NCBI RefSeq assembly: GCF_004362055.1
Contig: NZ_SNXB01000002.1
Location: 62,001 to 126,000, forward strand
Direction of reading: 5' to 3'
DNA: 64,000 nt
From: Flavobacterium sp. 245
GTDB taxonomy: Bacteria > Bacteroidota > Bacteroidia > Flavobacteriales > Flavobacteriaceae
Part shown: piece by piece, positions 36,242 to 44,300 of the stretch
Layout of the letters: each line of letters starts with the position of its first letter
Position numbering within the stretch: position 1 is the stretch's first letter
Translations under genes and position numbers: made by a program
Notes under the pieces: model-generated
What the model saw: the letters and a program-made list of their open reading frames with translations, nothing else
What the model was told of the DNA's origin: nothing
Databases searched by the model: none

Positions 36242-38368
36242 CTATTGAATAGTTTGATGTTTTCTCTCAATAAACGCCAAACCAAATCTAATTTTATCAT
36301 AAGACATTTTTTCTTCAAAATGTTCAAAGTACGGCCTTAAAGCAGTAGGGTTTTCTAATTCGATTTGAGCTTTTTCTATTGCAGCAATTTCTTCGTCAGA
36401 AACAAACTGACTTAAATCTAAATCATGTCCGTCAACATATAATTTTGCTAAGTGAGAAACAACCGTAGTTTCACCAAGATTTCTTTGTCCAGCAATTTCC
36501 TCAATAGAAAGTCCGTTTTGAAATAACTCCAACGTTTTTGAATAGGTACTTTCTTTTTTTTCCTTTTTTTCTTTCTTAATTACTGATTTATTTCTTTGAA
36601 ATTCAATAATTGCATTTATAAATTCGGTTCCATATTTTTCAAGTTTAGCCTTACCAACACCTTCAACAGCAAGAAAATCCTCATCGCTCATTGGTCTTAA
36701 AATTTCCATTTGCCTCAAAGACGCGTCGCTGAAAATCACATATGCAGGAACTTCTTCTTCCTGTGCAATTTCATAACGCAATTTTCTAAGCGTTTCAAAT
36801 AATGAATTTTTAGTGGTTTTAGCTTTATCTTGTTTTATTTCGTTTTTATCAATTACTTTTTTAACAACAGTTGTCAATTTTACTTTTTCTCTTTCAAATA
36901 AAACTTTTTTGGCAAAAGATGTCAAAAGAATTTTATTGTGCTGATGAAAAGCAATTTCGCAATATCCTAAATTAATCAGCTGAATTAAATATTGATTCCA
37001 ATCGTACCAAGAAACATCAGCGCCAATTCCGTACGTTTTTAAGGTTTGATAATTTTTTTCGTAGATATATGCGTTTTTTGAACCTCGCAAAAAATCTACA
37101 ATTACAGCTAATGGTTCAGATTCTTGCAATCTCGTTATAGCCGAAAGGGCTTTTTGCGCGAGAATCGTCCCATCGAAAAAAGTTGGAGGATTTTTGCAAA
37201 TATCACAATTACCACAATTTTCAGTAACTAATTCACCAAAATACGAAAGCAATATTTTTCTGCGGCAGCTTAGCGCATCTGCATATTGTTTCATTCGATC
37301 TAATTTGGCAAGTTGCACATCAGAATTCAATCCTTCAGAAGCAAATTTTTGAAGCTGAATAACGTCGGCATAACTTTCAAATAAAACAGTTTCAGCCGGC
37401 ATGCCATCACGACCTGCACGACCTATTTCTTGATAATAACCTTCAATGTTTTTTGGCAAATTATAATGAATTACCCAGCGAACATTTGATTTGTCGATGC
37501 CCATTCCGAAAGCAATTGTAGCACAAACCACTTGACAGTCATCATTGATAAATTCATCTTGCGTTTTAGCTCTTTTTGTATTGTCTAAACCTGCGTGATA
37601 TGCTTTTGCAGAAATGCCATTTTTAGATAATTTTTCAGCTAGTTCTTCCGTAGTTTTTCTGCTCAAACAATAAATAATTCCTGATTCGTTAGGTTTATTT
37701 TCAACAAAATCAATAATTTGTTTTACACGATCTAATGCAGGTCGCACTTCAAGACTTAAATTTGCGCGATCAAATGAGGCAACAAAAGTTTTCGGGTTTT
37801 TTAAATTCAATTGCTTTGTTATATCTACACGAGTTGCTTTATCGGCAGTTGCAGTTAGAGCAAGGATTGGAGTAGAAGGGAAGCGGTTTTTTAAATATCC
37901 CAAATTTGTATATGCAGGTCTAAAGTCATGGCCCCATGACGAAATACAGTGCGCTTCATCAATTGCAATTAAACTGATTGTCAATTCGTTAAATGCATTA
38001 TCTAAATAAGATAAACTTTCAGGTGCAATATAAACGAGCTTAAAAGTGTTTGATCTTAAATTGTCGATATAATACTGCTGTTCTTCAGAGGATTGACTGC
38101 TGTTAATAAAACAGGCAGAAATGCCATTTGTTTTTAAACTGTCAACTTGATCTTTCATTAATGCAATTAAAGGAGAAATTACAATTGTGATTCCCGGCAA
38201 AATAAGTGCTGGCAATTGAAAACAAATTGATTTTCCGCCACCGGTTGGCATAATGGCAAGAGTATCTTGACCAGATAAAACCGTTGTTATAATGGTTTCT
38301 TGATTGGGTCTGAATTTTTCAAATCCAAAATTCTCTTTTAATTTGACATGTAATAATTCTGAAGTCAT
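36242..38368 (-). CDS. recQ: ATP-dependent DNA helicase RecQ
   Basis: 3'-5' helicase of 708 residues that acts in recombination and fork repair. Walker A is MPTGGGKSICFQLPAL (about residues 38-53), the DEAH box is IDEAHCISSWGHDFRP, and motif VI is YYQEIGRAGRDGMPA. The zinc-binding RQC region holds CRRKILLSYF, ENCGNCDIC. An HRDC domain follows at about 520-590 (FSDASLRQMEILRPMSDEDF, GVGKAKLEKYG). The C-terminal extension includes another HTH-like helix (NLGETTVVSHLAKLYVDGHD). It is transcribed alone. Confidence 0.97.
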   Translation of the reverse strand: MTSELLHVKLKENFGFEKFRPNQETIITTVLSGQDTLAIMPTGGGKSICFQLPALILPGITIVISPLIALMKDQVDSLKTNGISACFINSSQSSEEQQYYIDNLRSNTFKLVYIAPESLSYLDNAFNELTISLIAIDEAHCISSWGHDFRPAYTNLGYLKNRFPSTPILALTATADKATRVDITKQLNLKNPKTFVASFDRANLSLEVRPALDRVKQIIDFVENKPNESGIIYCLSRKTTEELAEKLSKNGISAKAYHAGLDNTKRAKTQDEFINDDCQVVCATIAFGMGIDKSNVRWVIHYNLPKNIEGYYQEIGRAGRDGMPAETVLFESYADVIQLQKFASEGLNSDVQLAKLDRMKQYADALSCRRKILLSYFGELVTENCGNCDICKNPPTFFDGTILAQKALSAITRLQESEPLAVIVDFLRGSKNAYIYEKNYQTLKTYGIGADVSWYDWNQYLIQLINLGYCEIAFHQHNKILLTSFAKKVLFEREKVKLTTVVKKVIDKNEIKQDKAKTTKNSLFETLRKLRYEIAQEEEVPAYVIFSDASLRQMEILRPMSDEDFLAVEGVGKAKLEKYGTEFINAIIEFQRNKSVIKKEKKEKKESTYSKTLELFQNGLSIEEIAGQRNLGETTVVSHLAKLYVDGHDLDLSQFVSDEEIAAIEKAQIELENPTALRPYFEHFEEKMSYDKIRFGLAFIERKHQTIQ

Positions 38369-38493
38369 GTAGTAACGTTGTATCTTGATTGATTGTTTTA
38401 AAAATTAAATATAATTAATTTCTTACAAATAAAAATAGTAATTGATAAAAAAAAGGAACTCAAAAGAGTTCCTTCGTTTTATAAGTTTAATGA

Positions 38494-38904
38494 TTAATCT
38501 TCGTCATCATCTTCATCATCTTCATCAGCTATATCGTCTGTGTCTCTGTCTTCATCATCATCGTCACCGCCATCAGTGTCTGGTTTATCTTGATTGTCAT
38601 CATCATCGTCATCGTCAGCAGCATCATCATCAAGATCAAGACCTTTTACCGGTTCGATTGTGTCAACATCAAGATCGATATCATCATCTTCGTCATAATT
38701 TTCAATTCTGTCAGCAAGTTTAGTACTAATTTTTACTAAATAAATAGTGTCTTCAGTACGTACTTCAACAGCTTCTACTAATTCGTTTTTAGCGTTTCTA
38801 AAACGGATAACATCCGAATCATCATAACCATCAGGAAATTTTTCAACCAAAAGGTTTAAAATTTCGTTTGTCAGTTTGGCGTAGTCTACTATAACTCTTT
38901 TCAT
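38494..38904 (-). CDS. Protein with Asp-rich acidic tail
   Basis: A 136-residue protein with a structured N-terminal part (residues 1 to about 72: KRVIVDYAKLTNEILNLLVE, VIRFRNAKNELVEAVEV) and then a tail of nearly pure Asp/Glu. The acidic tail may keep the protein soluble or bind cations or basic partners. Such proteins are common in Flavobacteriaceae and are sometimes labelled DNA primase, but I see no primase motif and do not support that name. It lies 10 bases after the DHS-like gene on the same strand and may be co-transcribed. Confidence 0.72.
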   Translation of the reverse strand: MKRVIVDYAKLTNEILNLLVEKFPDGYDDSDVIRFRNAKNELVEAVEVRTEDTIYLVKISTKLADRIENYDEDDDIDLDVDTIEPVKGLDLDDDAADDDDDDDNQDKPDTDGGDDDDEDRDTDDIADEDDEDDDED

Positions 38905-38913
38905 AAAAATATC

Positions 38914-39882
38914 CTATAAATCTAATAAATATGCAAAAATTAACGGCGCAACAATTGTAGCATCCGATTCGATAATAAATTTAGGGGTTTTGATGTCTAA
39001 TTTACCCCAAGTGATTTTCTCATTTGGAACCGCTCCTGAGTATGATCCGTAACTAGTTGTTGAATCAGAAATTTGACAGAAATAACTCCAGAAAGGAACA
39101 TCATGCATTTCCATGTCTTGATATAACATTGGTACAACGCAAATAGGGAAGTCACCTGCAATACCACCACCAATTTGGAAGAATCCGATACCATTGCTGC
39201 TGTTTTTTGAATACCAATCTGCTAAGAAAGTCATGTACTCAATTCCAGATTTCATTGTCGAAGCTTTTAGCTCGCCTTTAATTACATAAGAAGCGAAAAT
39301 ATTTCCCATTGTACTATCTTCCCATCCTGGAACGATAATTGGAAGATTTTTTTCAGCTGCTGCATACATCCAGCTGTCTTTCAAATCAATTTCGTAATAT
39401 TCTTCAAGAACACCAGACAATAACATTTTGTACATGAATTCATGTGGAAAATAACGCTCTCCTTTATCATCTGCATCTTTCCAAATTTTGTAGATATGTT
39501 TTTGCAAACGTCTGAAAGCCTCATGCTCAGGAATACAAGTATCTGTTACACGGTTTAATCCTCTTTCAAGGAGTGCCCATTCATCTTCTGGTGTCAAATC
39601 ACGGTAGTTAGGAACTCTTTCGTAGTGAGAATGAGCTACTAAATTCATGATGTCTTCTTCTAGATTGGCTCCAGTACACGAAATAATTTGTACTTTATCT
39701 TGTCTAATTATTTCTGCAAAAATTTTACCAATTTCAGCTGTACTCATAGCACCAGCCATACTTACAAGCATTTTTGAGCCGTTAGCCAGCTGTTGCTCGT
39801 ACTCTTTAGCCGCATCTACTAGAGAAGCAGAGTTAAAGTGTAAATAATGTTTTTCAATAAACTGACTGATTGGTCCTTTCAT
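38914..39882 (-). CDS. Deoxyhypusine synthase-like NAD-dependent enzyme
   Basis: A 322-residue member of the deoxyhypusine synthase family (Rossmann-type NAD-binding fold). In eukaryotes and archaea DHS transfers the butylamine part of spermidine to eIF5A; bacteria lack that target, and some bacterial homologues make homospermidine. The region TSYGSYSGAVPNEKITWGKL keeps the catalytic lysine (Lys294, in WGK), and ESDATIVAPLIFAYL matches the terminal NAD-binding strand. The upstream gene is arginine decarboxylase, so a role in polyamine synthesis is likely. Confidence 0.87.
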   Translation of the reverse strand: MKGPISQFIEKHYLHFNSASLVDAAKEYEQQLANGSKMLVSMAGAMSTAEIGKIFAEIIRQDKVQIISCTGANLEEDIMNLVAHSHYERVPNYRDLTPEDEWALLERGLNRVTDTCIPEHEAFRRLQKHIYKIWKDADDKGERYFPHEFMYKMLLSGVLEEYYEIDLKDSWMYAAAEKNLPIIVPGWEDSTMGNIFASYVIKGELKASTMKSGIEYMTFLADWYSKNSSNGIGFFQIGGGIAGDFPICVVPMLYQDMEMHDVPFWSYFCQISDSTTSYGSYSGAVPNEKITWGKLDIKTPKFIIESDATIVAPLIFAYLLDL

Positions 39883-39986
39883 TTCTTTTTTTTTTGTTTT
39901 TGTTTGAATTAAAAGCTGTTAACCTTTTACGATCTTACTGCAAATTAATAAATTTAAAGATATTAACTTTTTAATTTGCATTATTT

Positions 39987-41390
39987 TTACATTTTTTTCT
40001 TGTAGCCCAAAATTTTCAATACATCATCAGAAGTTTGTTGTTCTGAGAAAACTTCTGTTGCCAGAATTCCATTTTCGTCACGATCTATCAAAATATGTTT
40101 TGGCTGCGGAATCAAGCAGTGATGTAAACCACCATAACCTCCAATTGTTTCCTGATACGCACCCGTATTAAAGAAACCAATATACAATGGCTTTTCTTTG
40201 TTGTATTTAGGCAAATAAATTGCGTTCATATTCTGTTCAGAGTTGTAATAATCGTCACTATCACAAGTCAGTCCGCCTAATAGAACCCGTTCGTAAGTAT
40301 CATTCCAGCGGTTGATTGCCAGCATAATAAAACGTTTATTTATAGCCCAAGTATCTGGCAAAGTAGTAATGAACGATGAATCGATCATATTCCATTTTTC
40401 TCTATCATTTTGTTGTTTTTGATATAAAATCTGATAGATAGCGCCACCACTTTCACCTACTGTAAACGAACCAAATTCGGTAAAGATATTTGGTACATCA
40501 ACTTCAGCTTCTTCACAAGCAATTTTAATTTGATTGATAATTTCATCAATCATGTATTGATAATCATATTCAAAAGCAAGCGAGTTTTTAATTGGGAAAC
40601 CGCCTCCAATGTTCAAGCCATCAAGAGTAGGGCATTCCTTTTTAAGTGCAATGTACACTTTAATACATTTTACAAGCTCGTTCCAGTAATATGATGTATC
40701 GTTGATTCCGGTATTAATGAAAAAGTGCAGCATTTTAAGCTCCAATTTATCATTCTCCTGAATTTGTTTTTTATAGAACGAAACGATGTTTTTATAACCA
40801 ATTCCTAATCTTGAAGTATAAAACTCAAATTTAGGCTCTTCTTCAGCAGCAATACGAATTCCAATTTTGAATTTTCCTTTAATTTCACCCTGAAGCAAAT
40901 CAAGTTCTTCATAATTATCAATAATCGGAATAGTATTTTTGTGTCCGTTATTAATTAATCGTGCAATATTAGTAATGTATTCGTCTCTTTTGAAACCATT
41001 ACAGATAACGTAAGTACTTTTGTTGATTTTTCCGTTTTCAAGTAAATTCTCAACAATGTTAACGTCAAATGCTGACGAAGTTTCAATATGAATGTTATTC
41101 TTGAAAGCTTCATTCATAATGTATTCAAAATGAGAGCTTTTAGTACAATAGCAATAATAATATTTAGCTTCGTATTTATTCTTTTCCATTGCTTTTCTGA
41201 ACCAAGATTTTGCCTTGTTGATGTTTTCAGAAATCTGAGGTAAATAAGTAAACTTTAAAGGTGTACCATATTGTTCAACTAGTTTCATCAAATCGATGTT
41301 GTGAAACTGAAGGTTGTCCTTGTTTAGTTTAAATTCCTCCTGTGGAAAATAGTATGTTTGGTTTATTAGATCAGAATATTTTGTATTCAT
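39987..41390 (-). CDS. speA: Biosynthetic-type arginine decarboxylase
   Basis: PLP enzyme that converts arginine to agmatine, the first step to putrescine in many bacteria. The PLP lysine is in YCYCTKSSHFEYI near the start of the TIM barrel; the glycine-rich phosphate site is GLNIGGGFP, GSFTVGESGG is the second, and the dimer-interface cysteine lies in GGLTCDSDDYYN. At 467 residues it is compact compared with E. coli SpeA (658), a known short form in Bacteroidota. Next to the DHS-like gene; no agmatinase or agmatine deiminase gene is in the window. Confidence 0.9.
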   Translation of the reverse strand: MNTKYSDLINQTYYFPQEEFKLNKDNLQFHNIDLMKLVEQYGTPLKFTYLPQISENINKAKSWFRKAMEKNKYEAKYYYCYCTKSSHFEYIMNEAFKNNIHIETSSAFDVNIVENLLENGKINKSTYVICNGFKRDEYITNIARLINNGHKNTIPIIDNYEELDLLQGEIKGKFKIGIRIAAEEEPKFEFYTSRLGIGYKNIVSFYKKQIQENDKLELKMLHFFINTGINDTSYYWNELVKCIKVYIALKKECPTLDGLNIGGGFPIKNSLAFEYDYQYMIDEIINQIKIACEEAEVDVPNIFTEFGSFTVGESGGAIYQILYQKQQNDREKWNMIDSSFITTLPDTWAINKRFIMLAINRWNDTYERVLLGGLTCDSDDYYNSEQNMNAIYLPKYNKEKPLYIGFFNTGAYQETIGGYGGLHHCLIPQPKHILIDRDENGILATEVFSEQQTSDDVLKILGYKKKM

Positions 41391-41450
41391 TTAATTTTCA
41401 ATATTTTAATTTGTATTTAAATTTAGTAAAAACGTCGCTAAATCTAAAAT

Positions 41451-41630
41451 TCAAACTCTAATATTGGCAAAAATAATTTGCAGTTTTTCGTGCTCGGCTT
41501 TTGAAAATAAGAAAACATCAAAACAAAACGGACTTTTGCTATTGTAAAAACGATTCAGCATTCTTAATAAAGAACTGTTGAGTCTGTTTCTATAAGAGCT
41601 GAAATTTCTTTGTTTTCTGTTTGTTTTCAT
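41451..41630 (-). CDS. Small basic ORF downstream of aroB
   Basis: A 59-codon ORF (start 41630, stop at 41451) reading MKTNRKQRNFSSYRNRLNSS at its start and FSKAEHEKLQIIFANIRV at its end. It is strongly basic in the first half, then hydrophobic and polar. No stop interrupts it, it lies on the same strand and 57 bases after aroB, and codon choice is AT-rich like its neighbours. I do not recognise the family. It fills most of the 41391-41687 gap. Confidence 0.5.
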   Translation of the reverse strand: MKTNRKQRNFSSYRNRLNSSLLRMLNRFYNSKSPFCFDVFLFSKAEHEKLQIIFANIRV

Positions 41631-41687
41631 CGAGGCAAATGTAAAAAATAATATATACCTAAAGCAATGCTTTTGATTAAAAAATAT

Positions 41688-42755
41688 TTAAGATTTATAA
41701 TCTTGAAACGCTTCTAGAATTAATTTATTTTCAACCGATTGGTTGATTTTTATTTTTCCGATACCTTCAATCAGTGCAAACTGAATCAAACCGTATTCAT
41801 TTTTTTTGTCGTGAATCAATAATTCTAGTATTGGATCAATGTCATTTTCTTCAATAATTACGTCATCATAAATGCTTTTTATAGCAGTTTTGATTTCAGA
41901 ATATTCGGTAGCAGTGATTAAATCTTTTTGCAACGAAATATAGCTTTCCAGAATCATTCCTATTGCAATTGCTTCTCCATGTAACAATGTAGTTTTTGTT
42001 TCGCTTTCTAGAAAGTAACTTTCTATGGCATGTCCGAGGGTATGTCCAAAATTTAAAGCTTTTCTGATGTTTTTTTCTGTTGGGTCCTGAATTACAATAT
42101 CATTTTTAATTTCAACTGAACGATAAATAAGTTCATCTAATCCATTATAATCAATAGATTTTATATCTAAAAATTGTTCCCAGTACGCAACATCGTAAAT
42201 AAGGCCATGTTTCAACATTTCGGCTAAGCCGGAACGCATTTCGCTTTGTGATAAAGTCTGAAGGTATTCCGTATCAATTAAAACCATCTTAGGTACATTG
42301 ATTACACCAATCTGATTTTTAAGATTTCCTAAGTCAACGCCTGTTTTCCCTCCAACTGAAGCATCAACCATTGATAATAAAGTTGTTGGAATATTTATGA
42401 AATCAACACCTCTTTTAAAAGTAGAAGCAACAAATCCGCCTAAATCAGTAACAACGCCGCCACCTAAATTAATTACAAGTGATTTTCTGTCGGCTCCAAG
42501 TTCTGTAAGTACATTCCAGATTTGAATACAAGTTTCAATATTTTTATTTTCTTCACCCGATTCAAATTCAATAATTTCGATGTTTAAATCAGTTTCAATT
42601 TGTGGCAAAAGTTTAGAAAGACAATATTCATTTGTTTTATCGTCTACTATAATAAAGAGATTAGAATACTTATTTTCTTTTAAATGGTTATTTAAGGCTT
42701 CGTAGGCATTTTGGTTAAAATGCACCAAATAATTATTTGCTTGAATAGATTTCAT
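41688..42755 (-). CDS. aroB: 3-dehydroquinate synthase
   Basis: NAD- and metal-dependent enzyme that converts DAHP to 3-dehydroquinate, step 2 of the shikimate pathway. The 355-residue length is normal. Signatures: ESGEENKNIETCIQIWN, NLGGGVVTDLGGFVASTFKR, INIPTTLLSMVDASVGGKTG, MRSGLAEMLKHGLIYD, and the metal-binding ALNFGHTLGHAIE. It is divergent from proline dehydrogenase. A CAAAAATA box (42779-42786) on the plus strand may be its -7 element. Confidence 0.96.
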   Translation of the reverse strand: MKSIQANNYLVHFNQNAYEALNNHLKENKYSNLFIIVDDKTNEYCLSKLLPQIETDLNIEIIEFESGEENKNIETCIQIWNVLTELGADRKSLVINLGGGVVTDLGGFVASTFKRGVDFINIPTTLLSMVDASVGGKTGVDLGNLKNQIGVINVPKMVLIDTEYLQTLSQSEMRSGLAEMLKHGLIYDVAYWEQFLDIKSIDYNGLDELIYRSVEIKNDIVIQDPTEKNIRKALNFGHTLGHAIESYFLESETKTTLLHGEAIAIGMILESYISLQKDLITATEYSEIKTAIKSIYDDVIIEENDIDPILELLIHDKKNEYGLIQFALIEGIGKIKINQSVENKLILEAFQDYKS

Positions 42756-42998
42756 ACTTCTTAGGTTAATTGAGACCGCAAAAATAAGGCTTTTTAGACT
42801 AAATAATATTCAAACTTTAGCCCTAATTTGTTTAAAAACGAATGATTCTAAATTACTTTTTAATTTTAAAATCCAGATTCTGAATAAATTCATAAAGAAG
42901 CAGTAAAATTTTACTTCACAATTTTATATATTGATTTGCTGTATTGATAATTTAGAAAAATTTCACACGATTTCGTAAATAATATTCAAAACACTCTA

Positions 42999-43006
42999 TA
43001 TCTTTG
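42999..43006 (+). promoter_or_regulatory. -7 box of the proline dehydrogenase promoter
   Basis: TATCTTTG matches the Bacteroidota TAnnTTTG -7 element and lies 17 bases before the ATG at 43024. No clean -33 TTTG is seen at the usual distance. Confidence 0.4.
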
Positions 43007-43023
43007 CACAAAAACTAAACTTA

Positions 43024-44196
43024 ATGGAAAAAATATTCGATAACACTCAAGTAGCATTTTCGCTAAAAAGTGATACAGAACTAGATAGAGCTTACTTTCT
43101 TTTTAAAATGATTGACAGCGAGCCTCTTGTTAGAATTGGAACTGCTGTAACTAATTTTGCTCTTAAAGCGCACCTTCCGGTAGAAGGATTGATTCGTGCG
43201 ACAGTTTTTGATCACTTTTGTGGTGGTGTGAATGAAAATGACTGCCTTTCGGTTGTAGATAAAATGTTTACAAAGGGTGTCTCATCTGTATTAGATTATT
43301 CAGTTGAAGGAAAAGAAGAAGAAGAACAGTTTGATGCTGCTCTTGAAATGACATTGAGAACTATTGATTTTGCCAAAGAACGTTTGGCTATTCCGTTTGC
43401 GGTTTTCAAACCAACTGGTTTAGGCCGTTTTGAATTGTATGAAAAAATAGGAGAAAAACAAACTTTAACTCCTGCAGAACAAGCAGAATGGGATAGAGTG
43501 GTAGCTCGTTTTGATCAAGTTTGCGGTGAAGCTCATAAAAAAGATGTTGCTTTATTAATTGATGGTGAAGAAAGCTGGATGCAAGATGCTGCTGATGATT
43601 TAGTAACCGATATGATGCGCAAATACAATAAAGAAAAAGCTATTGTATTTAATACTTTGCAGATGTATCGTTGGGATCGTTTAGATTACTTGAAAAAATT
43701 GCATGACGTTGCTAAGAATGAAGGTTTCTTTATTGGAATGAAATTAGTTCGTGGTGCTTACATGGAAAAAGAAAATAAACGTGCAGAAGAAAAAGGATAT
43801 GTTTCGCCAATTTGTGTTTCTAAAGAAGCTACAGATGTGAATTATGACGCTGCTGTTCATTATATGTTAGACCATATTGATACTATGGCTATTTTTGCCG
43901 GAACTCACAATGAATTGAGCTCTTATAAATTAATGGAAATGATGGCTCAAAAAGGAATTGCTAAAAATGATAACCGAATCTGGTTTGGGCAATTGTACGG
44001 AATGAGCGATAATATTAGTTATAACCTAGCTGAAAACGGTTATAATGATGCTAAATATTTACCATTTGGACCAGTTAAAGATGTTATGCCGTATTTGATC
44101 CGTCGTGCTGAAGAAAACACTTCGGTTGCAGGACAAACAAGTCGTGAATTATCGATGATTAAAGCGGAACGTAAACGTAGAAAAGGGAAGGAGTAG
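43024..44196 (+). CDS. Proline dehydrogenase (PutA N-terminal type)
   Basis: FAD enzyme that oxidises proline to delta-1-pyrroline-5-carboxylate and passes electrons to the quinone pool. The 390-residue TIM barrel shows VSSVLDYSVEGKEEEEQFD, FAVFKPTGLGRF, LLIDGEESWMQ, GFFIGMKLVRGAYMEKE (substrate-binding region), FAGTHNE, GQLYGMSD and LPFGPVKDVMPYLIRRAEEN, the latter holding the paired Arg residues that bind the proline carboxylate. The P5C dehydrogenase is not fused and not in the window. Confidence 0.95.
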   Translation: MEKIFDNTQVAFSLKSDTELDRAYFLFKMIDSEPLVRIGTAVTNFALKAHLPVEGLIRATVFDHFCGGVNENDCLSVVDKMFTKGVSSVLDYSVEGKEEEEQFDAALEMTLRTIDFAKERLAIPFAVFKPTGLGRFELYEKIGEKQTLTPAEQAEWDRVVARFDQVCGEAHKKDVALLIDGEESWMQDAADDLVTDMMRKYNKEKAIVFNTLQMYRWDRLDYLKKLHDVAKNEGFFIGMKLVRGAYMEKENKRAEEKGYVSPICVSKEATDVNYDAAVHYMLDHIDTMAIFAGTHNELSSYKLMEMMAQKGIAKNDNRIWFGQLYGMSDNISYNLAENGYNDAKYLPFGPVKDVMPYLIRRAEENTSVAGQTSRELSMIKAERKRRKGKE

Positions 44197-44230
44197 TTTT
44201 CAGTCTCAGTTTACAGTTTATAGTTTATAT

Positions 44231-44267
44231 AAAAAAGCTCCATTTGTTTTGCAAATGGAGCTTTTTT
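44231..44267. terminator. Bidirectional terminator between proline dehydrogenase and ABC exporter
   Basis: aaaaaagctccatttg and caaatggagctttttt form a perfect 16-bp stem around a 5-base loop. With A-run and T-run on its sides it serves both convergent genes. Confidence 0.88.
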
Positions 44268-44300
44268 TTGAATTTAGAATTTCTAAATTGAGATTTTATT

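Noticed and set aside
38442..38723. Plus-strand ORF rich in His, Leu and Gln
   Set aside because: It is the antisense of the Asp-rich tail gene; its composition is a mirror of GAT/GAC repeats.
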